A stretch of 34,482 nt of DNA, from contig VBBQ01000014.1 of the NCBI GenBank assembly GCA_005888755.1, forward strand, positions 1-34,482. Reading direction: 5' to 3'. Under the pieces are notes generated by a model, which ran no database searches, was not told where the DNA came from, and was given only the letters and a program-made list of their open reading frames with translations. Positions within the stretch are counted from its first letter, which is position 1, and every line of letters starts with the position of its first letter. This document shows positions 9,451 to 15,989 of the stretch, one piece after another. The DNA is from Candidatus Bathyarchaeota archaeon. Lineage in GTDB: Archaea > Thermoproteota > Bathyarchaeia > 40CM-2-53-6. Made by a program: the position numbers and the translations under genes.

Positions 9451-9461
9451 TTACTACGGGT

Positions 9462-9476
9462 TGCTACGAGATGTTT
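9462..9476 (-). other. tRNA-Cys anticodon-loop intron (15 nt, position 37/38)
   Basis: Canonical archaeal position. The central helix CTGC/GTAG (one G-U pair) lies directly on the anticodon stem, with bulges AG^A and CA^A and an 8-base loop. Removal restores the 7-base loop CTGCAGA. Confidence 0.9.
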
Positions 9477-9499
9477 CTGCAGCCCGTCGCCTGAGCCGA

Positions 9500-9515
9500 T
9501 CGGCCTTCGGTGGAC
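9500..9515 (-). other. tRNA-Cys D-loop intron (16 nt, after position 15)
   Basis: Inferred BHB: D-stem strand GGCT (positions 10-13) pairs with GGCC inside the insert, with 3-base bulges CT^G and GA^T. Excision leaves a 9-base D-loop. There is no inner stem, and neighbouring pairings could shift the junction, so this is the least certain of the three. The tRNA-Arg gene in this window has an intron at the same site with the same layout. Confidence 0.65.
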
Positions 9516-9569
9516 AGAGCCAACCCCGGCCTCGTGCCCCCGGCGATTTGGACTGCGCTTTTCGGAACT

Positions 9570-9577
9570 GTATAAGC
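9570..9577 (-). promoter_or_regulatory. Possible TATA box for tRNA-Cys
   Basis: The minus strand reads GCTTATAC about 43 bases before the first tRNA base, implying a 5' leader of about 17 bases. Confidence 0.35.
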
Positions 9578-9653
9578 TTGTTGAAAACCAGGGGACTTTT
9601 TGGGGGCGTCCAGTTGTCAGGGTCTGGTCCCAGATTGTTCGGTGTCCCAAGCA

Positions 9654-10670
9654 TCAGCGTATCTCGTCCCATATCTCGCGTGCTACCTGCATTGCCCGGT
9701 TCTCCGTGGTGACATTGCCGATCATTAGTCTGCCTGTCTTGAAAACGGAGACTATGTGACTTTGTCTGGTGTATACGAACACGGACTTGGAGCTCGTGAC
9801 CACTGACTCCTTCGGAACCTTGGTCTTGAGAGATTGGAGATCTATCTCTCTATCTTCTTCAGGCAACACGTTGGCAACATTGTCACCGCACAGCATGACG
9901 ACGCTGTCACGGTGAACTGTTTCGGAAAGAGAACCGTTGCATGCTTTACAATCATGTCTCTTCGTAATTCCGGTAAACACGAAATCAGGTCCCGCTAGAT
10001 CGACAGTCAACAAGTGTCCTAGAATATTCGTTGGCAATCCTAGGATCCGCTTCACTGTTTCCGCCGCTGCGAGAGTTCCTATGACTCCTACTGTGGTGGG
10101 GTTGACGCCGAGGGTCTCGCAGCTCTCAGCGGACATGGATCCTGAATTCTGTATCAAACATTCAAGGCAGGGGGTCGATGGGGGATTGAACAGGGAGATA
10201 TGGCCTTGGTTCGCGATCGCGCTTGTGAAGAGATAGGGGATATGGTTCTCCACAGCAAACCTGTTTAGGACGTACCTTGCTCGGAAGTTATCGGTTCCAT
10301 CAATAATCAGGTCTGATTGATCTAGAAGCTCAGAGCTATTCCCGGTCCGAAGAGTTTCGACTACCGCTTCAGTCTCAGTCCAGGGATGCCGCAAATTCAG
10401 TTTTCGTGCGAGGGCCTCTGCTTTCGGCAAGTGGAGATCTTTGTGATCTACGCCAATCAGCCGGTGAAGATTGCTTTCCTCAACAATATCTTGGTCTATG
10501 AGTCTGAGGTGTCCTATGCCTTGGCTGGCTAGGAAGTAGGCTGCTGCGCTTCCAACGCCTCCGGTGCCCACGATTGTAAGCTTGGCTGACTGTAGGATCT
10601 TCAGACCGGCAATCCCAACTTCTTGGACGGCTGTCTGTCTAGAAAAGTAACCCATCATCTGGACTTTCAT
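9654..10670 (-). CDS. E1-like ubiquitin/SAMP-activating enzyme (ThiF/MoeB/UbaA family)
   Basis: 338 residues. Family members adenylate the C-terminal Gly-Gly of small ubiquitin-like or sulfur-carrier proteins for molybdopterin or thiamine synthesis, tRNA thiolation or protein tagging. Visible: nucleotide-binding GTGGVGS (35-41), acidic LIDQD (57-61), the arginine segment ESNLHR (65-70), DGTDNFRARY (124-133), and two CxxC zinc pairs at Cys168/171 and Cys241/244. Cys184 in AESCETLGVNP is in the region of the catalytic Cys. About 90 extra C-terminal residues (248-338) form a small alpha/beta tail, not a rhodanese domain. The ATG lies at 10670; a downstream ATG pair at residues 5-6 is an alternative start. 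It is upstream of tRNA-Cys on the same strand. No sulfur-carrier gene is nearby, so the physiological partner is unknown. Confidence 0.93.
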   Translation of the reverse strand: MKVQMMGYFSRQTAVQEVGIAGLKILQSAKLTIVGTGGVGSAAAYFLASQGIGHLRLIDQDIVEESNLHRLIGVDHKDLHLPKAEALARKLNLRHPWTETEAVVETLRTGNSSELLDQSDLIIDGTDNFRARYVLNRFAVENHIPYLFTSAIANQGHISLFNPPSTPCLECLIQNSGSMSAESCETLGVNPTTVGVIGTLAAAETVKRILGLPTNILGHLLTVDLAGPDFVFTGITKRHDCKACNGSLSETVHRDSVVMLCGDNVANVLPEEDREIDLQSLKTKVPKESVVTSSKSVFVYTRQSHIVSVFKTGRLMIGNVTTENRAMQVAREIWDEIR

Positions 10671-10987
10671 TGTTGCGCGAATTGCGTGCTAGGGTCTTGA
10701 ATTAGCTTCCCCTGTTACAAAGATGGCTTATTATCGCCCGATGCTTCTCGACGACTCGTCTTAGGATATGGTGATTGACGGCCAGGGATTCACTCTCGCA
10801 GGGTCCGAGGGAACCACTCATGCGACGCGAGACAGGTCGCTAAGACCCCTATTTTCTGGAACACTGGCTGCCTGGTAGCGATAATGGGCGAGTCAGGCGG
10901 TTATGAACCCAATCTTGGACTAGATCGCTTGGCGAAAAACGCGATTTGTCCGAACGAATCTAGGGGTGATCTTGCACTTCCCTCCCC

Positions 10988-11020
10988 GATTCAAGATCAA
11001 GGCTGATAATAGGCGATTTT
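10988..11020 (+). repeat. Imperfect 33-bp direct repeat, copy 1
   Basis: Starts GATTCAAGATCA and ends GGCGATTTT. It matches copy 2 at 27 of 33 positions with no gap. Function unknown. Confidence 0.7.
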
Positions 11021-11239
11021 ACCGCCGTGAAACCTCCGGAAAACCGCTCTTGCGTCGCGAGATCGAGTGTGCAATACCCCCCTCCCCTTTCTTTCCCGAG
11101 TTAATTTGCTGTCCGGCATTGATTCCGGGCGATTCTAGCAGATCAGGGAACAATCCGGGCATGATTGAAAAGGCGAAAAGACGGGAAATCTAGGACCAAT
11201 CACGAATGAATTTTCGTTAGAGTAGCGACCATTATTCGG

Positions 11240-11272
11240 GATTCATGATCAGGGCTGAAAACGGGCGATTTC
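11240..11272 (+). repeat. Imperfect 33-bp direct repeat, copy 2
   Basis: Starts GATTCATGATCA and ends GGCGATTTC, 252 bases after copy 1. It lies about 75-110 bases before the nfeD start, where a regulator site could be. A partial third relative (CCGGGCGATTC then GATCAGGG, order changed) is at 11125-11148. Confidence 0.7.
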
Positions 11273-11348
11273 CCCCGGCCAGAACAATTATTCGCGGGGT
11301 TAGCCTTAAGCTGGACTCTTTCCACAATAATCTCAGTGGACTCACTGA

Positions 11349-12648
11349 ATGGTGAAGATCACTAGACAGAGAATCGCGCTATTCCTACTCCTGGCGGCAG
11401 TGGTTCTTACAGTCCAAGCTTCTCTCCCGCAAGAGGCCCATGCGGCATCAAGCGTTTACGTTGCCTCCCTGGACCAGAATATCGACCCTGGCGCCCAAGA
11501 CTTCGTAGTGTCCTCGATTAACGACGCCACTTCCTCCGGCATCCACAATTTCATCCTGATAATCAACACAAATGGTGGAGCAGGGGTCAACATGGAAAAC
11601 ATCATCAGCGCAATCTTCACGTACGAAAATGCTGGAAACCACTTTACAACTCTGATCGCTCCAGGAAGCGCCCACGCGTTCAGCGCCGAGCACCGTCATC
11701 GGATCTGCAACACCGATCGTCTCCGGGATTCCGGTCGGTCAGGAAAATAGCACTTTCACCAAGGACCTCAACGCGTTCACAGAATACATGGCATCGATTA
11801 CACCGGGCTACCGCAACGTGACAGGCACAAAAGTGATGGTCACAGGGGGCATATCGTACAGTTGCCAAACATACGCGTTCTGCTACGCTAAACAACAACA
11901 CGTTGTTGATGTAGCGTTGAATGTCTCCAGCACCCAAGACGCGCTTACAGCAATGGGAGCAGGCGGGGCCCCGATTCACACCCCCGGAGTAACGTCAACA
12001 TTCCTCTCCGTCATCAGCGACCCTAACCTGGACGGCATACTCTTTCTCGCGGGGACGTTCGCGATACTCGCTGATCTTTACCATCCTACCCTCATATTGA
12101 GCGTGGTAGGAGGGGCAGCGATCGCTCTTGCACTATTGGGATTGGGAGTATTCGGCGCGCCCCTTGTCTCGATCATTCTCATGCTGATAGGGGCGGTCTT
12201 CATATTTCTGGAACTGAAAACGCATCACGGCGTCAGCGCGATAGCCGGTGTCATAATATTCATCGTAGGCTTCCTCCTGATCTTCAGCCTCCCTTCATCT
12301 GCCCCAGCGCCCGCAGCGGCTCCGTCGGGATCAGGCACGTTCATCCAGGCAGGAATTCTCACTTACACGATCCTCGGACTTCTCGGAGCTGGAGGAGTTT
12401 TCGGAAGCATCTACCTTTACCGGGTGCGTGAGACTCTGATGAACCAGCCGCCGGCGCAAAATCCCAAGGCTATAATAGGAAAGAAAGGACGTCTCACTAG
12501 TGATTTGAAGGCGGGCGAGTTGGCCACGGCAAACGTTGGTTCCGAAGATTTCTCCGTGACCGGCTCAACAGACTTACCAAAAGGGACACTGGTAAAGGTC
12601 AAGGGCCTCGAAGGGCTCAGGCTGATAGTTGAAGGGGCGGAGGACTAA
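11349..12648 (+). pseudogene. nfeD: NfeD-family membrane protease, broken by internal deletion/frameshift
   Basis: Two consecutive frames belong to one NfeD-type gene. The first (from 11349) has a signal peptide, the ClpP-like core INTNGGAGVNMENIISAI, and APGSAHAFSA, where the family's nucleophilic Ser sits. At about 11685-11690 the frame changes. The second frame continues with STVIGSATPIVSGIP, the next family motif, and runs to 12648 with four to five membrane segments (about 12030-12300 and 12350-12425) and a C-terminal OB-like domain (GKKGRLTSDLKAG...GTLVKVKGLEGL). In intact relatives about 14 residues (GTYIAM...MAPG type) separate the two motifs. They are missing here, so this is a deletion that also shifts the frame, not a single-base slip. 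The visible alternative start of the second part is ATG 11788, which would give only the membrane and OB part. A real mutation and an assembly error are both possible; the downstream partner gene is intact. Confidence 0.82.
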
Positions 12649-12651
12649 CAA

Positions 12652-13605
12652 TTGCTCCTAGACTCTGTTGCCTTGCAGGCTAACGACATTACGCTGTATG
12701 TCGAGATTTTCTTAGTCGCCATTCTCCTAATCGTTATCCTCGCGCTCCTCGCCTCTTCCATCAGGATTGTTCGAGAATACGAACGCGTCGTCCAGTTCCG
12801 CCTCGGTCGACTAACGGGCGCAAAGGGACCGGGAATAATTCTCATACTCCCGGTCATCAATAGACTCGTCAAAGTTGACTTGAGAGAAAGATACCTAGAA
12901 GTCCCGCACCAGACCGCGATCACCAAGGACAACGCCCCGGTGGACATCGACTTCCTCATCTACTACAAAGTGGTTGACGCATCCGCGAGCATTGTCCAAG
13001 TCCAGAACTTTACCGGCGCCTCGGTCGGACTTGCCACAACGACCCTGAGGGCCGTTGTCGGTGACATACCTCTAGACGAGCTCTTGTCAAAGAGAGAACA
13101 GATCAACTCGATCCTCCGGACAAGGCTGGACGAGGTGACGGAGCGATGGGGGATCAAAGTGACCAACGTCGAAATCCGAGAGATCAGACCGCCCAAAGAC
13201 GTCCAGGACGCAATGGTCAAGCAAATGACCGCTGAGAGAAGCAGGCGCGCACTGGTCACTGAATCCGATGGTATCCGAGAGTCCTCCGTTCTCAAAGCCG
13301 AAGGAGCCAAGAACGCAGCCATTCTCCAAGCAGAAGGACAAAAACAGTCTGCGATACTAGTAGCTGAAGGCAACAAGCAATCCCAGGTCCTTGTAGCAGA
13401 TGGTTATGCCCAAGCATTGGCTCTCATATTCTCGGCCGCTAAGAACATAGATTCGAAGACAATGGCGCTCCAGTACCTCGACATGCTCAAGGCACTAGGG
13501 GCCAGCCCATCGACGAAGTACATCTTCCCAATGGAGTTCACGAGCCTAGTCTCTCGGCTGAAGGGCTTTGTCGAAGAGGCCTCCGAAGACAAGACTGAGA
13601 AATAG
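12652..13605 (+). CDS. Stomatin-like SPFH/band-7 membrane protein (slipin)
   Basis: 317 residues. One N-terminal membrane segment (about 16-38) is followed by the SPFH domain: REYERVVQFRLGRL, GPGIILILPVINRL, TKDNAPVDIDFLIYYKV, and the conserved WGIKVTNVEIREIRPP. Then comes an Ala/Glu-rich helix with repeats of AEGxxxxxILxAEG (about 220-260), typical of prokaryotic slipins. Slipins form oligomeric membrane scaffolds and are substrates or partners of NfeD proteases. The TTG start lies 3 bases after the nfeD stop, with GGAGG about 10 bases upstream, so it is cotranscribed and probably translationally linked to nfeD. Confidence 0.93.
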   Translation: MLLDSVALQANDITLYVEIFLVAILLIVILALLASSIRIVREYERVVQFRLGRLTGAKGPGIILILPVINRLVKVDLRERYLEVPHQTAITKDNAPVDIDFLIYYKVVDASASIVQVQNFTGASVGLATTTLRAVVGDIPLDELLSKREQINSILRTRLDEVTERWGIKVTNVEIREIRPPKDVQDAMVKQMTAERSRRALVTESDGIRESSVLKAEGAKNAAILQAEGQKQSAILVAEGNKQSQVLVADGYAQALALIFSAAKNIDSKTMALQYLDMLKALGASPSTKYIFPMEFTSLVSRLKGFVEEASEDKTEK

Positions 13606-13683
13606 CCAGCAACAATCGAGTTAGGACTGAGGGTTGCAGCCCGATGCGGCAGATGGAGTACTGCTTAGCTCAGGTTATGCAAG

Positions 13684-13692
13684 TTTCATAAA
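13684..13692 (+). promoter_or_regulatory. Possible TATA box for the LEA14-like gene
   Basis: TTTCATAAA centred about 27 bases before the ATG at 13715. This fits a leaderless transcript separate from the nfeD/slipin unit. Confidence 0.4.
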
Positions 13693-13714
13693 GACATAGC
13701 GCAGTCGTTCTTCC

Positions 13715-14227
13715 ATGTCTGACGATACCGAAAAGCCGCGTAAGCGGCGTTCTCTGGGAGGCTGGAAATTCATTGTCGCGATTGTCCTCATCCTCGCCTA
13801 TTCCGCTTCTGCCGCCTATGGAATAATGAGCGACACCTCTATCCGGGGGCTCACGGTCAAAATGTTCAACGTCTCACGATACTGCACCAGCAACCAGTCA
13901 ACCAGCCTGAAGACTCTCAGCTACAGTGTTCGCGGGTCGATCTGGAGTACCTCGTCGATCCCTACCAGCCTAAGCCACATGACCTTCACCCTATCCATTG
14001 ATGGCTTAGTTATCGGGACAGGCTCGCAAAACGACGCCTCTTTCGGACCAGGTCAAAGCACCGCGTTCAATCTCACGTTCACCCATCCAACTCTCAACCC
14101 GACCATACTCCCCTTGTCATCGGCTCTCGTCCTAAGCCTGAGTGCAACCGTTGCGGCGGGCCTCTACAGCGCAACCGAGGCAGCCTCCGACAACAATCTC
14201 CAGACCTTTACCAGCACTGGATGCTGA
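13715..14227 (+). CDS. Membrane-anchored extracytoplasmic protein, LEA14-like
   Basis: 170 residues. A basic cytoplasmic start (KPRKRRSLGG) precedes one membrane helix (about 15-36) and an outside beta-rich domain of about 130 residues. Alternating Thr/Ser/Leu strands such as MTFTLSIDGLVIG and STAFNLTFTHP resemble the LEA14/WHy fold, which is common as a single-domain membrane-tethered protein in archaea. The fold assignment is by pattern only. A lone Cys ends the protein. It follows the slipin gene by about 110 bases but has its own TATA-like box. Confidence 0.72.
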   Translation: MSDDTEKPRKRRSLGGWKFIVAIVLILAYSASAAYGIMSDTSIRGLTVKMFNVSRYCTSNQSTSLKTLSYSVRGSIWSTSSIPTSLSHMTFTLSIDGLVIGTGSQNDASFGPGQSTAFNLTFTHPTLNPTILPLSSALVLSLSATVAAGLYSATEAASDNNLQTFTSTGC

Positions 14228-14427
14228 GATCCAACGCATTTCTGACCCTTTCTAGGAATCTACCAGTATCTTTCCCTAGCTTTACCAGGATTTGCAGGCC
14301 CGTAAACCATGGGATCGAGTCGAGTCCTCTAGCCAAACTCGACCTCAAAAATGGCTTTTTCATGCGATAAGCAGACGTTTCTGAACCATGCGGAATGCTT
14401 TTCTTCTCATCGATTCAGCAAATAGCC

Positions 14428-14811
14428 ATGCCGAAAACATCAGGAATACCAAAGTCCATCCTCGCGGACATAAAGAAACTGAAGACCAACCTAGCAACAT
14501 TGGAAAAGAGCCACAACACATTGTTCAAGGACTTCAAGAGCACAATAAAATCGCATTCGGAGATACTCAAAAAACAACAGAGTACCATCGCCCAGCAAGA
14601 GTCTACAATCGCACAGCTTGGCAAGAAATCCGTCAAGAAAGAAAAACGCAAACCCAGCGAATACAACCTCTTCCTGAAAGGGAAGATGACGCAAGGAATG
14701 AGCATGATCGATGCGGTCAAAGCATGGAAGGAAAGAGAAAGCTCCACATCGACCGGCTCTTCAATGCGACAAACGGGCCAAGACTGGCAGTCACCGACAC
14801 AACAATACTAA
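14428..14811 (+). CDS. Small coiled-coil protein with HMG-box-like C-terminal motif
   Basis: 127 residues from the ATG at 14428; an upstream in-frame ATG at 14395 would add 11 hydrophobic residues and seems less likely. Residues about 10-70 form a Lys/Gln-rich coiled coil with the heptad-like repeat QQSTIAQQESTIAQL. A basic stretch (KKSVKKEKRK) then leads into KPSEYNLFLKGKM...MSMIDAVKAWKE. That pattern (basic, Pro-Ser-x-Tyr-Asn-x-Phe, then a second helix ending in Trp-Lys) is what HMG-box/YABBY-like small DNA-binding proteins show. A DNA-bending or nucleoid role is inferred. The tail is polar and probably disordered. A T7 tract follows at 14876. Confidence 0.8.
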   Translation: MPKTSGIPKSILADIKKLKTNLATLEKSHNTLFKDFKSTIKSHSEILKKQQSTIAQQESTIAQLGKKSVKKEKRKPSEYNLFLKGKMTQGMSMIDAVKAWKERESSTSTGSSMRQTGQDWQSPTQQY

Positions 14812-14875
14812 CCATTCCACTACTATCAGGAGGTCTGATGCGAGGATACATCAGCCCATCCTATCGACAAACCCA

Positions 14876-14882
14876 TTTTTTT
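14876..14882 (+). terminator. T-tract terminator after the HMG-box-like gene
   Basis: Seven T followed by GG and seven A, 65 bases after the stop. The sequence is a small inverted repeat, so it reads as a T-tract on both strands. Confidence 0.5.
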
Positions 14883-14947
14883 GGAAAAAAATTGTAAGGA
14901 AAAATCGAGAGTTCGAAGTCGCGCCTCTCCTGTCGCTTAGACCTGAG

Positions 14948-14954
14948 AAAAAAA
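14948..14954 (-). terminator. T-tract terminator after the GYD gene
   Basis: The minus strand reads seven T about 32 bases beyond the GYD stop codon, inside a pyrimidine-rich stretch. This fits archaeal T-tract termination. Confidence 0.5.
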
Positions 14955-14985
14955 GAGAGGAGGACAGATTCTGCTGACAGCACCG

Positions 14986-15255
14986 CTACTCTAGGAGCTT
15001 GACAGCGTCTTCTCTGGGAACCGCGATCAGTGTTTCCGTGTTGAGATAGTCTCCCCACCTCATCAGGGCTTTCAGAGCTGCTCGTTCAGTCGGGGCCTCT
15101 AGTGTGACTATCGCGTCGTATCTGCCAATCGTCCAGTAGGCGCTGATGACTTTGCCTCCTTCCTTTCTAAGTCGATCCCAGAGCTTGTCAGCTTCTCGTA
15201 TCGTCTCCGGAGTAGGCTTCTGCTTCCATTTTGCTAAACTTATGAAAATCGTCGT
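14986..15255 (-). CDS. GYD-domain protein with no standard start codon
   Basis: About 89 residues: TTIFISLAKWKQKPTPETI, then ADKLWDRLRKEGGKVISAYW, IGRYDAIVTLEAPTER and a C-terminal LNTETLIAVPREDAVKLLE. This matches the GYD family of small ferredoxin-like alpha/beta proteins; GRYD is the eponymous motif. Function is unknown. The frame opens after a TGA at 15261-15259, and between it and the first conserved residue there are only GAG, ACG, ACG and ATT codons: no ATG, GTG or TTG. A strong Shine-Dalgarno (GGAGGTGA) lies 6 bases before the first ACG (15255-15253), which is the best-spaced start. A TATA box is about 60 bases upstream and a T-tract follows, so the gene looks complete. Either a non-AUG start is used or the ATG was lost by mutation or sequencing error. 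Confidence 0.8.
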   Translation of the reverse strand, partial: TTIFISLAKWKQKPTPETIREADKLWDRLRKEGGKVISAYWTIGRYDAIVTLEAPTERAALKALMRWGDYLNTETLIAVPREDAVKLLE

Positions 15256-15258
15256 CTC

Positions 15259-15266
15259 TCACCTCC
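15259..15266 (-). promoter_or_regulatory. Strong Shine-Dalgarno for the GYD gene
   Basis: GGAGGTGA on the minus strand, nearly full complementarity to the usual 16S rRNA tail. Six bases separate GGAGG from the ACG at 15255. It is the best Shine-Dalgarno I noticed in the window, and it fixes the translation start region of a gene that lacks AUG. Confidence 0.75.
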
Positions 15267-15312
15267 CTTCATCGATGGACCTTTGCTAGCCCGCCTCGTT
15301 TTTGTCGAAATC

Positions 15313-15320
15313 ATTTATAA
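15313..15320 (-). promoter_or_regulatory. TATA box for the GYD gene
   Basis: TTATAAAT on the minus strand, about 60 bases before the translation start, implying a leader of roughly 35 bases that includes the Shine-Dalgarno. It overlaps one arm of the inverted repeat. Confidence 0.55.
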
Positions 15321-15344
15321 CGGTCGGCGATAAGTCCACCGTTA
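15318..15344. promoter_or_regulatory. Inverted repeat overlapping the TATA box, operator candidate
   Basis: TAACGGT and ACCGTTA are perfect 7-bp inverted arms separated by 13 bases. One arm overlaps the GYD TATA box and the other abuts AAATATT. This is a plausible binding site for a dimeric repressor. Confidence 0.5.
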
Positions 15345-15575
15345 AATATTTGAAATCTTTCATAACGGGCGTTGATTTGTGGCCGGTTTCAAGTTCGTAC
15401 TAGGCTTGGACTAAGCCTCTGCTGGGCGGATATGACAACTGGAATCGTTCGACCGATTGTAAGTGTTAAGTCTTCTGACACTTCAACATGTCATGTCACG
15501 ATACTTGGCGCTTATGCGAGGCAATCATGCTCCAAGTATCATAGATAGCGATACGAATCTACTCAGGTCAGCAAC

Positions 15576-15875
15576 ATGGCGCATCCTTCTAGGGTGAAGA
15601 GTAAGATTGCTGGGGGCATACCACATATGCCCTTCCAGGAGTTCACAGCAACAACCGTAGAGAAGCTACTCGAAGAACTGAAGAACGCCAAGATTCCAGG
15701 TGCACGAGTCGAAGTATCCACGTCTGAGGATGGTCGTCACTATGCTTGTTCAAAACCGCTAGTGAACGTGTTGGTGTACACCTCACAAAGTTTGGGAGAA
15801 GAGCAAGAGTACAAAGATCTCTTAGCACTGTACCAGTATTGTCCAGATTGTAAAAACGCTGTACGAGTTCTATAG
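15576..15875 (+). CDS. Small hypothetical protein with CPDC motif
   Basis: Up to 99 residues from 15576; a second ATG at 15627 gives 82 residues and begins directly at the more regular part (MPFQEFTATTVEKLLEEL). I do not recognise the family. Visible: one amphipathic helix, a beta strand LVNVLVYTS, and CPDCKNAVRVL at the end, a CxxC pair that could bind metal or be redox active. Amino-acid make-up looks protein-like rather than accidental. It lies 114 bases before carA on the same strand. Confidence 0.55.
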   Translation: MAHPSRVKSKIAGGIPHMPFQEFTATTVEKLLEELKNAKIPGARVEVSTSEDGRHYACSKPLVNVLVYTSQSLGEEQEYKDLLALYQYCPDCKNAVRVL

Positions 15876-15989
15876 AGGCCCATCCCTCAGGAATGCTGAC
15901 TTCTTGCTCTGAACAATGAAGGAAAAACTCGAAGTAAAACTTTGAAAAGGGCCGCGCATAATCCCCCTCCTCTGGGTCCATAACACCAC

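Larger units (their letters stand above)
9400..9530 (-). tRNA. tRNA-Cys (anticodon GCA), interrupted by three introns
   Basis: The acceptor strands GCCGGGG (9530-9524) and CCCCGGC (9410-9404) pair fully. They are followed by discriminator U, a cysteine identity base, and an encoded CCA (9402-9400). The T-arm is GTGGG-TTCGACT-CCCAC (9427-9411). The anticodon stem ACGGG/CCCGT encloses CT-GCA-G, giving anticodon GCA. The acceptor and T-arm agree with archaeal tRNA-Cys as I remember it. The gene is 131 bases including CCA. Removing introns of 16, 15 and 23 bases leaves a 74-base tRNA with a 9-base D-loop, normal 7-base anticodon loop and 5-base variable loop AGTAA. The D-stem GGCT/AGGC has one G-G mismatch, and the D-loop lacks the usual A14; this is the weakest part of the model. 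The E1-like enzyme gene lies 123 bases upstream on the same strand. Confidence 0.93.
10671..11348. other. Long intergenic region with repeated GGGCGAT motifs
   Basis: About 680 bases between the divergent E1-like and nfeD genes, so promoters for both must lie here. No open frame looks like a gene; the 75-codon frame from 10966 has no motif. A 33-bp imperfect direct repeat is present (listed separately). Short variants of GGGCGAT recur near 10734 (inverted), 10886, 11012, 11128 and 11262. Confidence 0.6.
15256..15575. other. Divergent promoter region between GYD and CxxC genes
   Basis: About 320 bases. It holds the Shine-Dalgarno, a TATA box and an inverted repeat on the GYD side, all listed separately. 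A further ATAACGGG copy of the repeat half is near 15363-15370. I see no gene in the rest. Confidence 0.5.

Noticed and set aside
9428-9460. A long variable arm suggesting tRNA-Leu or tRNA-Ser.
   Set aside because: The insert has exact BHB geometry, its removal gives a 5-base variable loop, and the anticodon and discriminator fit Cys.
9270-9494. A 74-codon plus-strand frame with a hydrophobic start.
   Set aside because: Its second half is the antisense of tRNA-Cys (the familiar GVEPTS artefact).
10966-11193. A 75-codon frame within the repeat-bearing intergenic region.
   Set aside because: No recognisable protein features, and it crosses one repeat copy.
14388-14897. A 169-codon frame overlapping the HMG-box-like gene.
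   Set aside because: The other frame carries the coherent coiled coil and HMG-like motif; this one is its shadow.
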